Shown here piece after piece: positions 12,301-23,101 of a stretch of 64,000 bases of DNA; position 1 is the first letter of the stretch, and every line of letters starts with the position of its first letter. The stretch is from Sambucus nigra (lineage: Eukaryota; Streptophyta; Magnoliopsida; Dipsacales; Adoxaceae), in NCBI GenBank assembly GCA_949130495.1, contig OX422220.1, forward strand, positions 10,781,001 to 10,845,000. Reading direction: 5' to 3'. A model generated the notes under the pieces. That model was not told the DNA's origin. It saw only the letters and a program-made list of their open reading frames with translations, and made no database searches. Both the position numbers and the translations under genes were made by a program.

Positions 12301-12619
12301 CGAAAGTAGGTGGAATTTCCTTCTACGTTATAGATAGTTAGTAAATGAAAACGAAAGATAATGAAAGTAGAATAATAATAAATATGGAAATGGAAGAAAT
12401 GTCACACCGTAGGCACATTTATGGTGGGAGTGTGTCTTTTGACGTGTGAAGTTGAACTTTATTGCGGATACGAAAAATAAAAAATGAAAACTCAAAATTA
12501 CAGTGGTTATATGGTTTAAAAAATGAAATTAAGTACAAAATATAAAAAATCGCACCGAGTCAAGATTATCCATATGTCGCTCTAAAATGTTGGTACGAAT
12601 GTTTGATATGGGGATCTAG

Positions 12620-12790
12620 TTTTGAAGAGGACCACATAGCAGTGTAGGTGTGCTTAAAAACGTAGAAGTTGTATCAACGCGACGTGATGTAGGTCGGGAA
12701 ACACTGGCTTCATTTTGTGACCGTTCTGGTTCATTACGGCGTCTTTGACCCACTATGCGGAGAGAAGTACATGGAAATTCCTTCAAATTT
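12620..12790 (-). pseudogene. arginine-rich exon-like block, copy 2
   Basis: A diverged duplicate of 12170-12320. The shared string includes a Q-R-R-R coding core, GGAAATTCCTTC and, on the plus strand, TTATAGATAGTTAG just downstream. The two copies are about 450 bases apart, which points to a tandem duplication of roughly that length within H1. Confidence 0.4.
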
Positions 12791-13202
12791 ATAGATAGTT
12801 AGGAAATTAAGACTAAATATAATCAAAGTTTTATGGTGTGAAAATTGAATTTCATTACAGAAGAAAGAAGAACTGAACCGAGTAACGGGGGTCATTCCCT
12901 TTCGCTTTCCGCTTTCGGTATCCAAAAATTGCTCTACGTGTTTTCTCTTTTGAAAATAAAATATATATATATATATTAATAAAGTAGACTTCCTAGTTGT
13001 GTAAGAAAATAAAAAAAAAAACAGTTGAAGTTACCTCTGTACGAATGATGTCCAATTCAGATACATCACGGATCACAACACCCATGTTTCCACTACGGAA
13101 GCGTTCGAGCTGTTTAGAAAGTGTTATTAGATTCATTTCCACTCAATGCTAATAGACTACAAAAAATCAAATATAACTGATGATAAAGTTAATAAGAACT
13201 TA

Positions 13203-13305
13203 AATAGCAGTGTAATCCTAAAAATAGTAGTGTAAACCTAAAAATCTAAAAATAACAGTGTAAACCTAAAAATCTAAAAATAGAAGTGTAAACCTAAATA
13301 TCAAA
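13203..13305. repeat. AT-rich minisatellite, unit about 28 bp
   Basis: Three to four imperfect copies of a unit with the core AGTGTAAACCTAAAAATCT. Two further single cores occur at about 13356-13375. It lies in the gene-free 5' part of H1. Confidence 0.7.
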
Positions 13306-13369
13306 ATCCAATGGTTTATTTTCAAATTAGTCAACATCCAACCAATGGTAATATAAGTGTAAACCTAAA

Positions 13370-13568
13370 AATCAAAATCCAACCATTGTAAACAAAAAAT
13401 CATTGTAATCAAATAAGCACTTAAAGTTATTAAGAACTAACCTTGTAAATACCAGCTTCAAATAAATCAAAATCCAGCCAATGGTAATAGCCAACCAATA
13501 AATCAAGTCCACTGCACCAAAAAATAAATCAAAATCCAACCATTGTAAACATAAAATCATTGTAAACC
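13370..13568. repeat. pair of 40-bp direct repeats in H1
   Basis: Two nearly identical copies (about 13370-13410 and 13526-13568) share the core AAATCCAACCATTGTAAAC followed by an ATCATTGTAA tail. The interval holds AT-rich non-coding sequence. Confidence 0.7.
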
Positions 13569-14035
13569 AAAAATCATTCTCAAGAAACCAACATTATCCA
13601 AATCTGGCAAAACCCACAAAACATAAATAACTAAAATCCAAAAAGAAATTACCCACGGACTGAAATAAAATTCAAATGAAAACCAAAATACCAAATGATT
13701 CGAATGAAAACTCACTAAGCGAAAACTGAATATAGCTTTCTTACAGAGTCGATTTGGACGTGATGGTAACTTGTAAATGGGAGAGAGCATGGATGTTTTG
13801 GAGAGAGAAACAGAGGTAAGGTAGTAGGTCTGAAAGGGCAGAGTGAGTGAAAGATTGGATGTTTAGGACACTCAAGGCAGATTAAATTGGGCGGGAGTTT
13901 TGGGTTTGAGGCTATGTCGATTTTGCCATGTCCCAATTATTAGCGGTGACATGGCACAGTCTCACGCATTTAGATTCCCCCAAAAAATTTGATCTCAAAC
14001 GTTGGATTTATTTACTATTCAAATACCCATCTCCG

Positions 14036-14040
<5 letters not shown>
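13569..14040 (-). promoter_or_regulatory. 5' terminal and leader region of H1
   Basis: On the minus strand the element begins at the TA tract with AATATCGGAGATGGG. It continues into a pyrimidine-rich stretch with CTCTGTTTCTCTCTCCAAAA (about 13790-13830), like a plant 5' untranslated leader. Equivalent stretches with the same layout occur at 26700-26913 (H2), 20530-20900 (H3) and 19576-19870 (inside H3). This supports a common Helitron 5' region carrying a promoter. No TATA box can be assigned with confidence. Confidence 0.45.

Positions 14041-14119
<79 letters not shown>
14041..14119. repeat. (TA)n microsatellite, 79 bp
   Basis: Uninterrupted alternating TA at the 5' border of H1. Helitrons insert between A and T, and all three Helitron 5' borders in this window fall at such tracts. 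Confidence 0.97.
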
Positions 14120-14123
<4 letters not shown>

Positions 14124-15034
14124 ACATTATGGTATCAATATTCGGGGAGTTTCTTGCGCCTCTATCGATAAATATGTAAGAGTACCACACGTTATGGATT
14201 TAAAACATGCACACATATATGTTTTGAAGTCAAACATCGAACCATCCGATGGATCAAGTCATACATGGATCCATGTCATGAGGAGATGACCATTGTGCCC
14301 AAAATATATCCACCACTGCCTAGGAGACATCTGGCATAGAAATATGACAAAACACATAAAGATTGACAAACTCATTGCAACTATCATCGGCCTGTCTATA
14401 CAAGACATAACCTTATATAACTAACATTTCCTTATAATCTAAATTTCACCTCCTAATAACTCATAAGCCACAACCTAGTGTCTCAAAGATCACGGTCGAA
14501 TAACCTCATCCTAATTCCACAAACAAAGGTTGCACACATTCATACATTGATAAGGATCGACATATTCCCACCTTCAAGAAAGATTCATTTTAATCATCCT
14601 TATCCACCAGTGGCATAGTATTGTTTGAACAGTCAAACCATGATAAATTGCATGTTTCTCTCTAATTATCAAACTTTTACTCTATTTTATACTTTCAACA
14701 ATTCAATATAGCTTTTATGGCATGGTTTTCACCACTAGAACTATTTTTAGACAACAATAGTGGTAACAAGATGTTCTACCTAGTTTTTTAAAAATCTTGT
14801 TGAATATGCATTCTTTCATCCATAGGGAGCACTGAATTTATATCTTATAATGGAGATTTTGGTGGCTAGACATATATTTTGTTAAAACCATAGTTAGGCT
14901 TTCTTATACTTTTTATATCTATTTTTCTAAAGACTATTTCAATGTTTTTAAGCAGGTCCATATGCCCCAATGATGTTCAGTTATCCATATCTTTCAAATT
15001 TTCTAGGTAGGCCAAGACCACAAAAAGACTGGGA
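14120..15034. other. gene-free spacer between H1 and Tekay-B
   Basis: Non-coding AT-rich sequence with no open frame of note and no recognised element. The last bases (TGGGA, 15030-15034) would be the left copy of the Tekay-B target duplication. The right flank at 38644-38648 is TGAAA, so the duplication is imperfect. Confidence 0.6.
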
Positions 15035-15499
15035 TGTAATACCCCGTAATTTTGATGGCTTTAAATAAGGGATTAATTGGAATTAATTGTGTAATTAGAA
15101 ATTAATCTGGATTTAAATATTACTATAGAATATATGATATATGTTGAATATTACTTAGTGAATAAAAGTAATATATGAATATGACTTTACTTATGATTAT
15201 GATTTTAGTAAATTGTCGCGGAGAATGAATACGGCAATTTCGGTATATAAGTCAGACGATTGTATAAATAGTGTCGGGACTGGAATTTAATGATATAAAG
15301 TGTAGAATATTGTTATATCATCCAAATTATCATTTTGACTGCGCCAAAGTGTTCGGAAGGGTTTTTATAGTCGAAAAGGTCTACTCGGACGTTTGTATAG
15401 GGTCTCGGGGCACTTTGGAGACGAATAGTCACCCCGGAGGGGTAATATGGTCTTTTGGCTTGGAAGGTGAATAGTATTCACAAAAATTAGGAAGTTATT

Positions 15500-15514
15500 T
15501 ATAAGTATAAAAGG
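15500..15514 (+). promoter_or_regulatory. probable TATA box of the Tekay-B LTR promoter
   Basis: The sequence TATAAGTATAAAAGG lies about 50 bases upstream of a purine-rich GAGAGAGAGTGGGG leader. This is a normal position for an LTR promoter near the R region. In the 3' LTR the corresponding site reads TATAAGTCTAAAAGG, which breaks the TATAAAA core. The promoter call is an inference. Confidence 0.45.
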
Positions 15515-16165
15515 TTTAGATATTGGATTCACTTTACAAACTTACAGAGAAAGAAATTGAGAGAGAGTGGGGAGTTTCTCTGGGGAAAAGGAAGAGACTT
15601 TTGAGGGAGAACCAAGGGCCAAAGGTCACCACCACCAACCACCACCGGAAGTTGACCGGAGAAGGGGAGAACCACCAGTGATACACAACCCCAAATGATC
15701 AAACCTTCATTAGAGGCAAGTTATTTGATAATTGCAATCTAGTTAGTATAATGTCCATGTTAGGATAGTTATTAAAAATGAGATTTTACAAGTTTTGGAA
15801 GATAAAGATATAGTTGTTAATTGATTTCTGGAAAATGGAAATATATAGGAATAATACTCATGTTGTAGGTAGATAGTAATCCACGAAATAATCATCATAT
15901 GTTGAAGAAATTCTGAGAATGAATGGTTTGTTCTTGAAGATATCATGTATATAATTTTCTGGGAAAAATAGGATAAATATATGCTTTTAATTCAAACTCT
16001 TGATGATTCTAGGATGTTTAGATCATTAGAAATCATTTACATATGGTGCTATATCATGTAGTAAGGATTATAAGGAATTTGGGTTTTTTCATATGGAGGT
16101 TTGAATGATTAAAAGTTATGAAACCCGTAGTATAAGAGTTCCAGAATTTGGGTTGATATATGGGT

Positions 16166-16239
16166 GATCGATCGATCAACCCTTGAAGCTCGATCGATCG
16201 ACTGATCGATCGATCGGACCCCTACGTTCGATCGATCGA
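16166..16239. repeat. GATCGATC palindrome cluster in the 5' LTR
   Basis: Four blocks of 9-13 bp made of repeated self-complementary GATC/CGATCG, separated by short spacers (CAACCCTTGAAGCT and similar). A mutated copy lies at the same place in the 3' LTR (about 36656-36727), and a related cluster sits in the solo LTR at 32909-32946. Confidence 0.85.
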
Positions 16240-17239
16240 CCTCCCCAGAAAAGATGATGTTGTTTCTTTTTATTTCTTTTTCTTATCCGAAATCTTTTGT
16301 AAACCTTTAGTGATTATTAATTGGATATAATGGGACTTAAGGAAGATCATCAAGCCTTAGATAAGACCCGAATTAATGTGATTGGGATTTAATTGATGAG
16401 AATTATGATAATAAAACTGGAAGAAATTTCGGTTGCTAAATTCATGTGGTGGATTTTGATTTGTATGCATGAGGATTAAGGATAGGACTAGTAGTGGAAA
16501 TTTATTGAATCACCTGGGCAGCCTTAGGTTTACAAGAAGGTTTAATCCTATGTGATAGAATATGTGTTTATATGAGATTAGAAACTATCGGTTATAACCC
16601 CAATTAAAGAAGAGTTTAATTTGTTGCAATTCGGGAGATAAGATGATATGGACCAGTAGGATATTAGTGATTTCTTACTGAATATATATATTGAGGAAAA
16701 CCTATTTAAACATTGAGTAATGAGTGAGACTTTGGAATAATTAAATTAAAGAAGTAAAGTCATAATATTTTAATACGTAGGATTTAAGGGATAAATAATG
16801 CTACGTATGGGAATTATCTTATGGTAGTGTGATTACCTTGTTGATATTAAATTTATACGTAGATGTATGCCTATATTATAGTTTATTATGTGTATGACAT
16901 ACCTACGCTACTTGCTATCGAGGTGGAGGTTTCGAATAGTGGACGGTCTTATCCTGTTGCGCCTAATTAGGAGGATTTTAGATTCGTGTTCTGAGCATAG
17001 GACCTTGGACACGTGCTATCGGTGTATATGATAGTTTCGATGGTTGAATGTGCATGACCTATTTGGTTGGGGAGTATGATCGCCTTCAACATATGTGTGT
17101 CATGTTATTTTATGATTCGGGGAAGACACCAAACCATTTGTCCTTTATACAACAAGAGTTGCGATTGGATATGATAGCAGAGTATGCATGCACCGCAGCT
17201 GTGACTAGGAGGTGGTATATTAGTATATATTATAGATGA

Positions 17240-17261
17240 ATATATATATATATATATATAC
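17240..17261. repeat. short (TA)n tract in the 5' LTR
   Basis: About 22 bases of alternating TA. The 3' LTR has a shorter version near 37710-37720. Confidence 0.9.
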
Positions 17262-17666
17262 CGTGATTAAATCTACTGTTTGATAATTGTAGATGATGGT
17301 GAATAAAGAAAATGAATTGAATTAAGTAAATGAATATTTTATTCCTAAAGATTTGAAAAGTTTAATTCATATTAATGAGAAATGAAAATGAATGATTATA
17401 TTACGTATGGTATGGGACTTACGGGGTTATGATATGGGATAGAATCATATTATGGAAACTAGTTAGGAGGAACTATTAAATATGAGGTTAATAGGAAATG
17501 TAAAGTGTGCACTCTAGATGAGAGGTGAGAATATCAAGTGAGAGTCTGAATACTATCATGTACATCATAAATGCTTTATTGCACTTGTTAAATACTTGTT
17601 TTTAAAATATTTTACACCGGACTCTGACCCGTTTCCTTGCATACTCTCTTCTCTGTTATATATATA

Positions 17667-17694
17667 CAAGGGTTTGCCCGTGCCGATGACACGG
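17667..17694 (-). other. 3' terminal hairpin of H3
   Basis: The minus strand carries CCGTG, a 7-base loop, CACGG, seven further bases and then CTTG followed by T. This is the Helitron 3' end layout, with one base changed in the CTRR tetranucleotide. Confidence 0.6.
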
Positions 17695-20600
17695 TGAAAA
17701 GTTGATACAAATGTTGTTTCCCATTTATTATTCACTTTTTCGATCCGTCCAAGAGAACTCCCGAGTATTTATATACTCCCCTCCGTCCTCTACCATCCGG
17801 AGCTCCAGCTATAGTAGGTATATTTAATATTTTCAATTGGCAGTGGTTAACTCAATATTTTTTAAGATAAAGATAAAAAACTCGAAATATGTTCAAAATT
17901 GGCACAAAATTATTGTTTATTTCAAGATTGTCTAACATGAAGTTGTGTCAAAATTATCACCCATGTATTTTTTATGATATTTCAAATTAAAATAAATTCA
18001 AAACAAAAAAACAATATACATTTATTGATTACAAAACTAATTTGAAACCTTTTTGAATAATTAATTAATCGAATATTAACAATTCAATTATATTTAAAAA
18101 CATGTCTTCTTATGTATTGTACAAAACACAAAACATTATTAAGGCACATCAATATTATGGGGTCCTTATCTCTAAGGCACATCAATATGTAATTTTTGCA
18201 ACTTGAGTTACATGACCAATAAATTTAAAATGTATACAAAATGTAAAATTGAGATCTTGCACGGGTGTAATTGAAATTTCCACATATACTTTGATTACAA
18301 CATGATCATCATGTTTGGGCTACACCCTTTTATCATACTATTGGCACATTTAATGACTACCGGCTAAAAGTTTACAAACATCGCCAAAATGAACATCGCA
18401 AACGAAATCATGAAAAAGAGAATTTCAAGTGATATGGATAATTCACAACCCATTGCTTCAAATGTGTTGATTTGTGATTTGTGTAATAGAAAATTCAATT
18501 ATAACATTTAGAATGCCATCACAAAAAAATAATAAATAAACAGTGTGATATAATGCAAACACACAGTTCGAAAGGTAAACAATAGTTCAGTTCTAAGAGC
18601 TCGAAGAGTTCCACTGATAAATAGTAAAAAAACAGGTAGTACACAGAGAACATTTTTTCAACAAAACTCAAATAATCACTCCAGAAACCGAATCTATAAA
18701 CCCCTTTAATTGAACCCACTTTACAGTGACGATTGAAAAACAAAATGAAGGAATCCAGCTGAAAGAAATGGAAGTTATAGATGCACGAAACCCATATCTC
18801 AGTCAACCAATAAAGTAAAATATGGTAAAATACAAACCTCAAACAATGGGTTCAAATATGTAGATCTAAAAGTTCTGAGTCAACCCATATCTCTGTCAAC
18901 CAATTTCATTACTTTTAATAAGATAGGAATGGACTGAAGTTTTTGGTATTTTATTCAGCAGTTATCTTGAGAGTAAATATTGCAGCATTCGATCTCTCCA
19001 GATATTGTTGAAGGATTGGGGGAAATAGGGATGGTATCACAATTAAAGCCTTCACCAAAACCTCCACAGATGGAATGTAAGAACTTGAGCATCCATTGCA
19101 TTTTCTGTGTCACTACAAACATATGGTCAAAAACCAATCAGTATATAAAAACATTTCTCCTCTCTTACACCCAAACACCAATGCACCATCACCATCCACC
19201 GGCCATCAAAAAACCCACCAACATCCACAGGAAACCTGTGAGGACGATCCACTAACAGAACATCGAAAAGGTCAACACATACCATACAATCCTCAACCGA
19301 TAGTTTTTAAGCCTACAGAAAAACCAACAACACCTTTGAGAAGATCTGTCAAGAAACAAAACCCACTTTTCAAAAAATTTAAAACATCAAAGAAATTAAC
19401 ATATAAAAAAGAAGGAAAAGAGCAAACCCGTTTGAATAATGCCACACAGTTTACCAAACATCTGTGCAAGGTTCCTCAAATCGCCCCTAAACAATACTCA
19501 AGAAATGGTTTGACGGTTTATAACCCAAAGCCTAAAAAAAGATGTGGTGTGCCGGGTTGGAGTCGGATTCGGATTTCAGCAGGGTCGATTTGAAAGTTCA
19601 TTTGTGAAACCATACCTCTGATTTCGCAGACCCTGCATTGACAGTTCTCTGTAATATCGGAGGACACACAAATGGTAGAAGAAAATGGAAAAATCTATTG
19701 TCCTAGCATGTCCAGAGAGAGAGAGAAAGGTTGTGTTTATATTTTGGAGAGAAAAACTGAGCTGGTGGGTCTTTATGGGGACGTGGGTGAAAGATGGGAC
19801 GTGGGGGAGGCTCGAGGTATGATGTGACAAAACTCGAGGCAGAGTAGGTGAAACCAAATGTGGAAAATTTGCAACGTAATCAGTTGACACGTGGCTGCAT
19901 ATTTAACCATCAGATAAAAACACACCAAACTTAATCTCAAGAACACCTTCTAGGAATTTAAAACACATCATTGTTGTTTTCACAAAAAACATATGTTCGT
20001 ACACTCCTTAAACACACCCACCTGAGGCGACGTGGTGGCACCCTTTTTAATAGCTGAGTTGATATAGGCGACGGGGTTGCTCCCTTCCCCCACCCACCTG
20101 AGGCGCGTGGTGGAAGAAAAAGCTTGAAGAAGCTTGAGGCGGCGTGGTTACATTCAATGAGGCAGCGTGGTAGCTCCACCCATTTGATGCCTCTGTGATG
20201 GTGAAATGTTGGTTTACAGGTCTGCAAATCAGAAGGAAATAGCAACCACCTGTCTAGAAAAATAATGGAAAGTCAATTAATGAAATCTAAATAAGGATTT
20301 GAGACCTTACATGTCATAACTCAAATCTACACCCACAGATAGATGAAGTAAATGTTTCAAATATGGACACAAAGCCTCTCTACACCCAGAACCACAAATC
20401 CAAACTTGGGGTGTTCTGGTTGTGGAATCAATCAACCTCCATCTATAAAATAAAAGGAGGAAAAAGTTAATTTTACAATCATTCAACTTCAAGTCAATTA
20501 AAAAATAAAAACACTTAGAAACCTAACATAAAAACATACATGGAAAGAGGAGTGAAGATGGTGGAGAGAGTACTAATCGGTGGAGAGAGTCTGAGGCTAT

Positions 20601-20905
20601 GGCTTTGGAGGTTTTGGGATGGGGTGATAGAGAGAGAACTCACAGAAAACTGGGTCAAACATATATTTGAAATCTTAATATCTTTTCCAATGCCTCTCGA
20701 GTCCCGTGAACTCATAGGGTAGACTTTGGAGGTTCCCAATGCTTCTCCAGTGCCGTGAGCCGCGTGCCAAAGAGAGTGACACAATTGGTTTTGGTTAGAC
20801 AAACGTGAGATGTAATCTCAGCCGTGAGTTGATAAAGATCAAATTTATCACTTTCAATCTCAATCATCAGTTGGCTTAGACAAAAAATCCCTCCTCCTTT
20901 ATTAT
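17667..20905 (-). mobile_element. H3: non-autonomous Helitron in the Tekay-B 5' LTR
   Basis: On the minus strand the right border reads TATATAATAAAGGAGGAGGGATTT, a Helitron-like 5' end next to a TA tract. The left border has a GC-rich hairpin (stem CCGTG/CACGG, 17678-17694) seven bases before a CTTG end at 17667, close to the CTRR consensus. No Rep or helicase is present. Leader-like pyrimidine-rich stretches occur at 20530-20700 and again at 19576-19870. H3 may therefore be composite or contain a second Helitron 5' end near 19930. The open frame at 19096-19593 (165 codons, lysine- and proline-rich) matches nothing I recognise. Confidence 0.6.
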
Positions 20906-20914
20906 ATATATATA

Positions 20915-20941
20915 CTAGTGTATGCTCGTGCCTGAAGGCAC
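20915..20941 (-). other. 3' terminal hairpin and CTAG end of H2
   Basis: A perfect 5-bp stem with a 4-base loop, a 9-base spacer, and CTAG followed by T. It is the clearest Helitron end in the window and fixes the minus orientation of H2. Confidence 0.8.
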
Positions 20942-23020
20942 AACAAAAAATTCCCAAGTACGTAATCATAAAATGGCGTAAAATTCCAAGGCACGTAACT
21001 GTAAAATGAAAAATAATTTGTTCCCCAACAAAATAAAGTGTAATTTTTAAACAATTGGTCATAATATTATTTATTTATAGGACTATCCACCTGGTTAGCA
21101 AATAAAAAATAGGCCAACAACATCCAAATAGTGTAAAAAATTTAGAAATTTTGGGCAGAATTTTCTTTGTTTAGTGGATTATCCACCCTGTTTCAAAAAT
21201 AAAAATACACTCACAGCAAAAATATTCAAACTCAAGAACCTACACATAAAATAGGGAACTATATTCTGCATTACTTTTTAAAGTAAAAAATATACATTAC
21301 AATTGAACTCAAATAAAATAAATTTACGCAATCCAACTATGTTATTGTGTGCATGTCACCAATAATTTTGTTATGAAGAATCTACTCGAGACCAAATAGA
21401 TAACGGGACAACTTATAAGAAGAAACTGTACATAAAGAAATACAACTTTTAGTGAAATGGAATGGAATGCCACACAAACAAACTTATTATTATTATAACC
21501 TGGCACCTAGTAGCAGAGAATGCTTTAGCCTCATTAAGCTCAATTATTGGATCTTCACGAAGTTTCAATTTAATGGACGAAGTAAGCTTGGAACCATTTC
21601 GTTTTTTATTTTGGCGTAGGCTTTTGGTGGAGAATACCCCTGAAGAATTGTATAAAATTATACAATTATCTAGATTTGGAGCCCTGCGCAAAACACAAAT
21701 CAAAACACAAATCCATTTAGATGAACTAAAACACTTAATATGACATGCTTATACAATTCATTAACCCAAACAGATGCTAGGTAGAATTAGCTAAATCCAT
21801 TAACCCAAACAGAAGTTCATGATAATTTATAACCCAGAGCGGCAAACTATGTAATATAGGGGAATACTCTTATATTCCCTTTATTATGTTTTTCCAAGGC
21901 TCTTACATACCTGTGATTAACGCAATATGAAATCGTATTTTTGATCTGTTTCCCATTTTCTTCCAAGCAATGCAACTGTAATTTAGAAATGTATGTCAAG
22001 CAATCACATAAAAATATAAATCACAAAGTGAATAAAAATAAAACGTGGGCCCTGATTCAAGTTTCCCACAAACAAAAATTAGAATTATAGAAATAGAGTA
22101 ATTATAGAAGAAATAAGAGAATAGATTGAATAAATAAATAGGTACGCAATTATTGAAATAGAGAAGGTGAAATGTAAAATGGAAAGATTACACAACCACC
22201 TGCTTAACCTTGTTGCCCTCTCCCTCACTGCCAACCTCACACCCACGCATCCCCCCTCCCCTCCTCACACCAAATTCACAACATCTCCACCCCCTGTGGA
22301 CTCTCTCCCCGAGCCTACCCAACTCACCACACACCTACCCCACACCACCTTCCTTATGCAACCATAACTCCCCACCCAACCAAATAGCCCCACCACACAC
22401 CTCCTGCCATAACCTCCCAACCCCCTTAAAAAAATATTAGTTCCATAGGTTGCCGACTATAAAAAAAATACCTGCTGCAATTTATTAAAAAAATTACTTG
22501 CTGCAAATTACAAAAAACAATATGCATGAGTTGTCGACGTGCTTCGCCATTCAGCTCAAGAAGTCTACTTGTGCATATTTTTCAAACCCCGCAAGCCATT
22601 CGAAAATGTCCTATTTTTCTCAATCATAGCTGCAATGGCACCATACTAAAATTGGAGCCAATCCAATACTCAACTGGCACCATACTAAAAGTAACAATAA
22701 TTGAAATTTGTTATGTACCTGACATCATTTCTCGTAACGTGAGGCATATGAAGAATAGAAAATTAGATGGGTCACCTTACAAATTATTTATTGAAGAAAA
22801 ATCTTAGTCGAAAAATCAAATTCCTTACAAAGTCAAAGATAATACCCACTAAACATAAGCTGCATAAATCGTAATCATTAACTACCTTACAAATCCAACT
22901 ATCATGCCCTGGTTTCTACCTTGGACCATCTACCACTCGTGCAACGTTGTGCAAACCCCTGCGCAAATGTGCAATGAAAATAAGAGCACTGTTAATATTA
23001 AGAAGCTTTGTATATGGTCA

Positions 23021-23100
<80 letters not shown>
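23021..23100. repeat. (TTA)n microsatellite, 80 bp
   Basis: About 26 repeats of the trinucleotide with no interruption, inside H2. It creates spurious poly-tyrosine and poly-isoleucine open frames. Confidence 0.97.

Positions 23101-23101
<1 letters not shown>

Larger units (their letters stand above)
6854..14040 (-). mobile_element. H1: Helitron with decayed Rep/helicase gene
   Basis: A minus-strand Helitron: cysteine-rich N-terminus, Rep with a two-tyrosine motif, then a PIF1-like helicase, in the family's canonical order between 11820 and 7530. The 5' side lies at the right. There a leader region (13560-14040) like those of H2 and H3 runs into a (TA)n tract. The 3' side (6854-7528) shows no terminal hairpin followed by CTRR, so the 3' end may lie beyond the Tekay-A element that abuts it at 6853. 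The gene is broken by many frameshifts. The element therefore looks like a dead autonomous copy, or one restorable only from relatives. Confidence 0.8.
15035..17666 (+). repeat. 5' LTR of Tekay-B, left segment
   Basis: Matches the 3' LTR from 35525 to about 38115. It ends in CTCTTCTCTGTTATATATA, where the Helitron block begins. The small open frame at 15271-15474 is repeated in the 3' LTR at 35761-35964 and is just LTR sequence. Confidence 0.93.

Noticed and set aside
13928..14289. Open frames of 60-95 codons rich in Ile-Tyr repeats
   Set aside because: They are translations of the (TA)n tract on both strands, not genes.
15271..15474. 67-codon open frame, repeated at 35761-35964
   Set aside because: Conserved only because both lie in the paired LTRs of Tekay-B; the position before the leader fits U3 non-coding sequence.
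18519..18842. 107-codon minus-strand frame rich in Phe, Tyr and Leu, like a membrane protein
   Set aside because: The composition follows from AT-rich sequence. It has no domain, lies inside a Helitron and has no promoter context.
19096..19593. 165-codon plus-strand frame in H3
   Set aside because: It opposes the Helitron orientation and partly mirrors the leader-like stretch on the other strand. The Lys/Pro-rich product matches nothing known, so I do not call it a gene.
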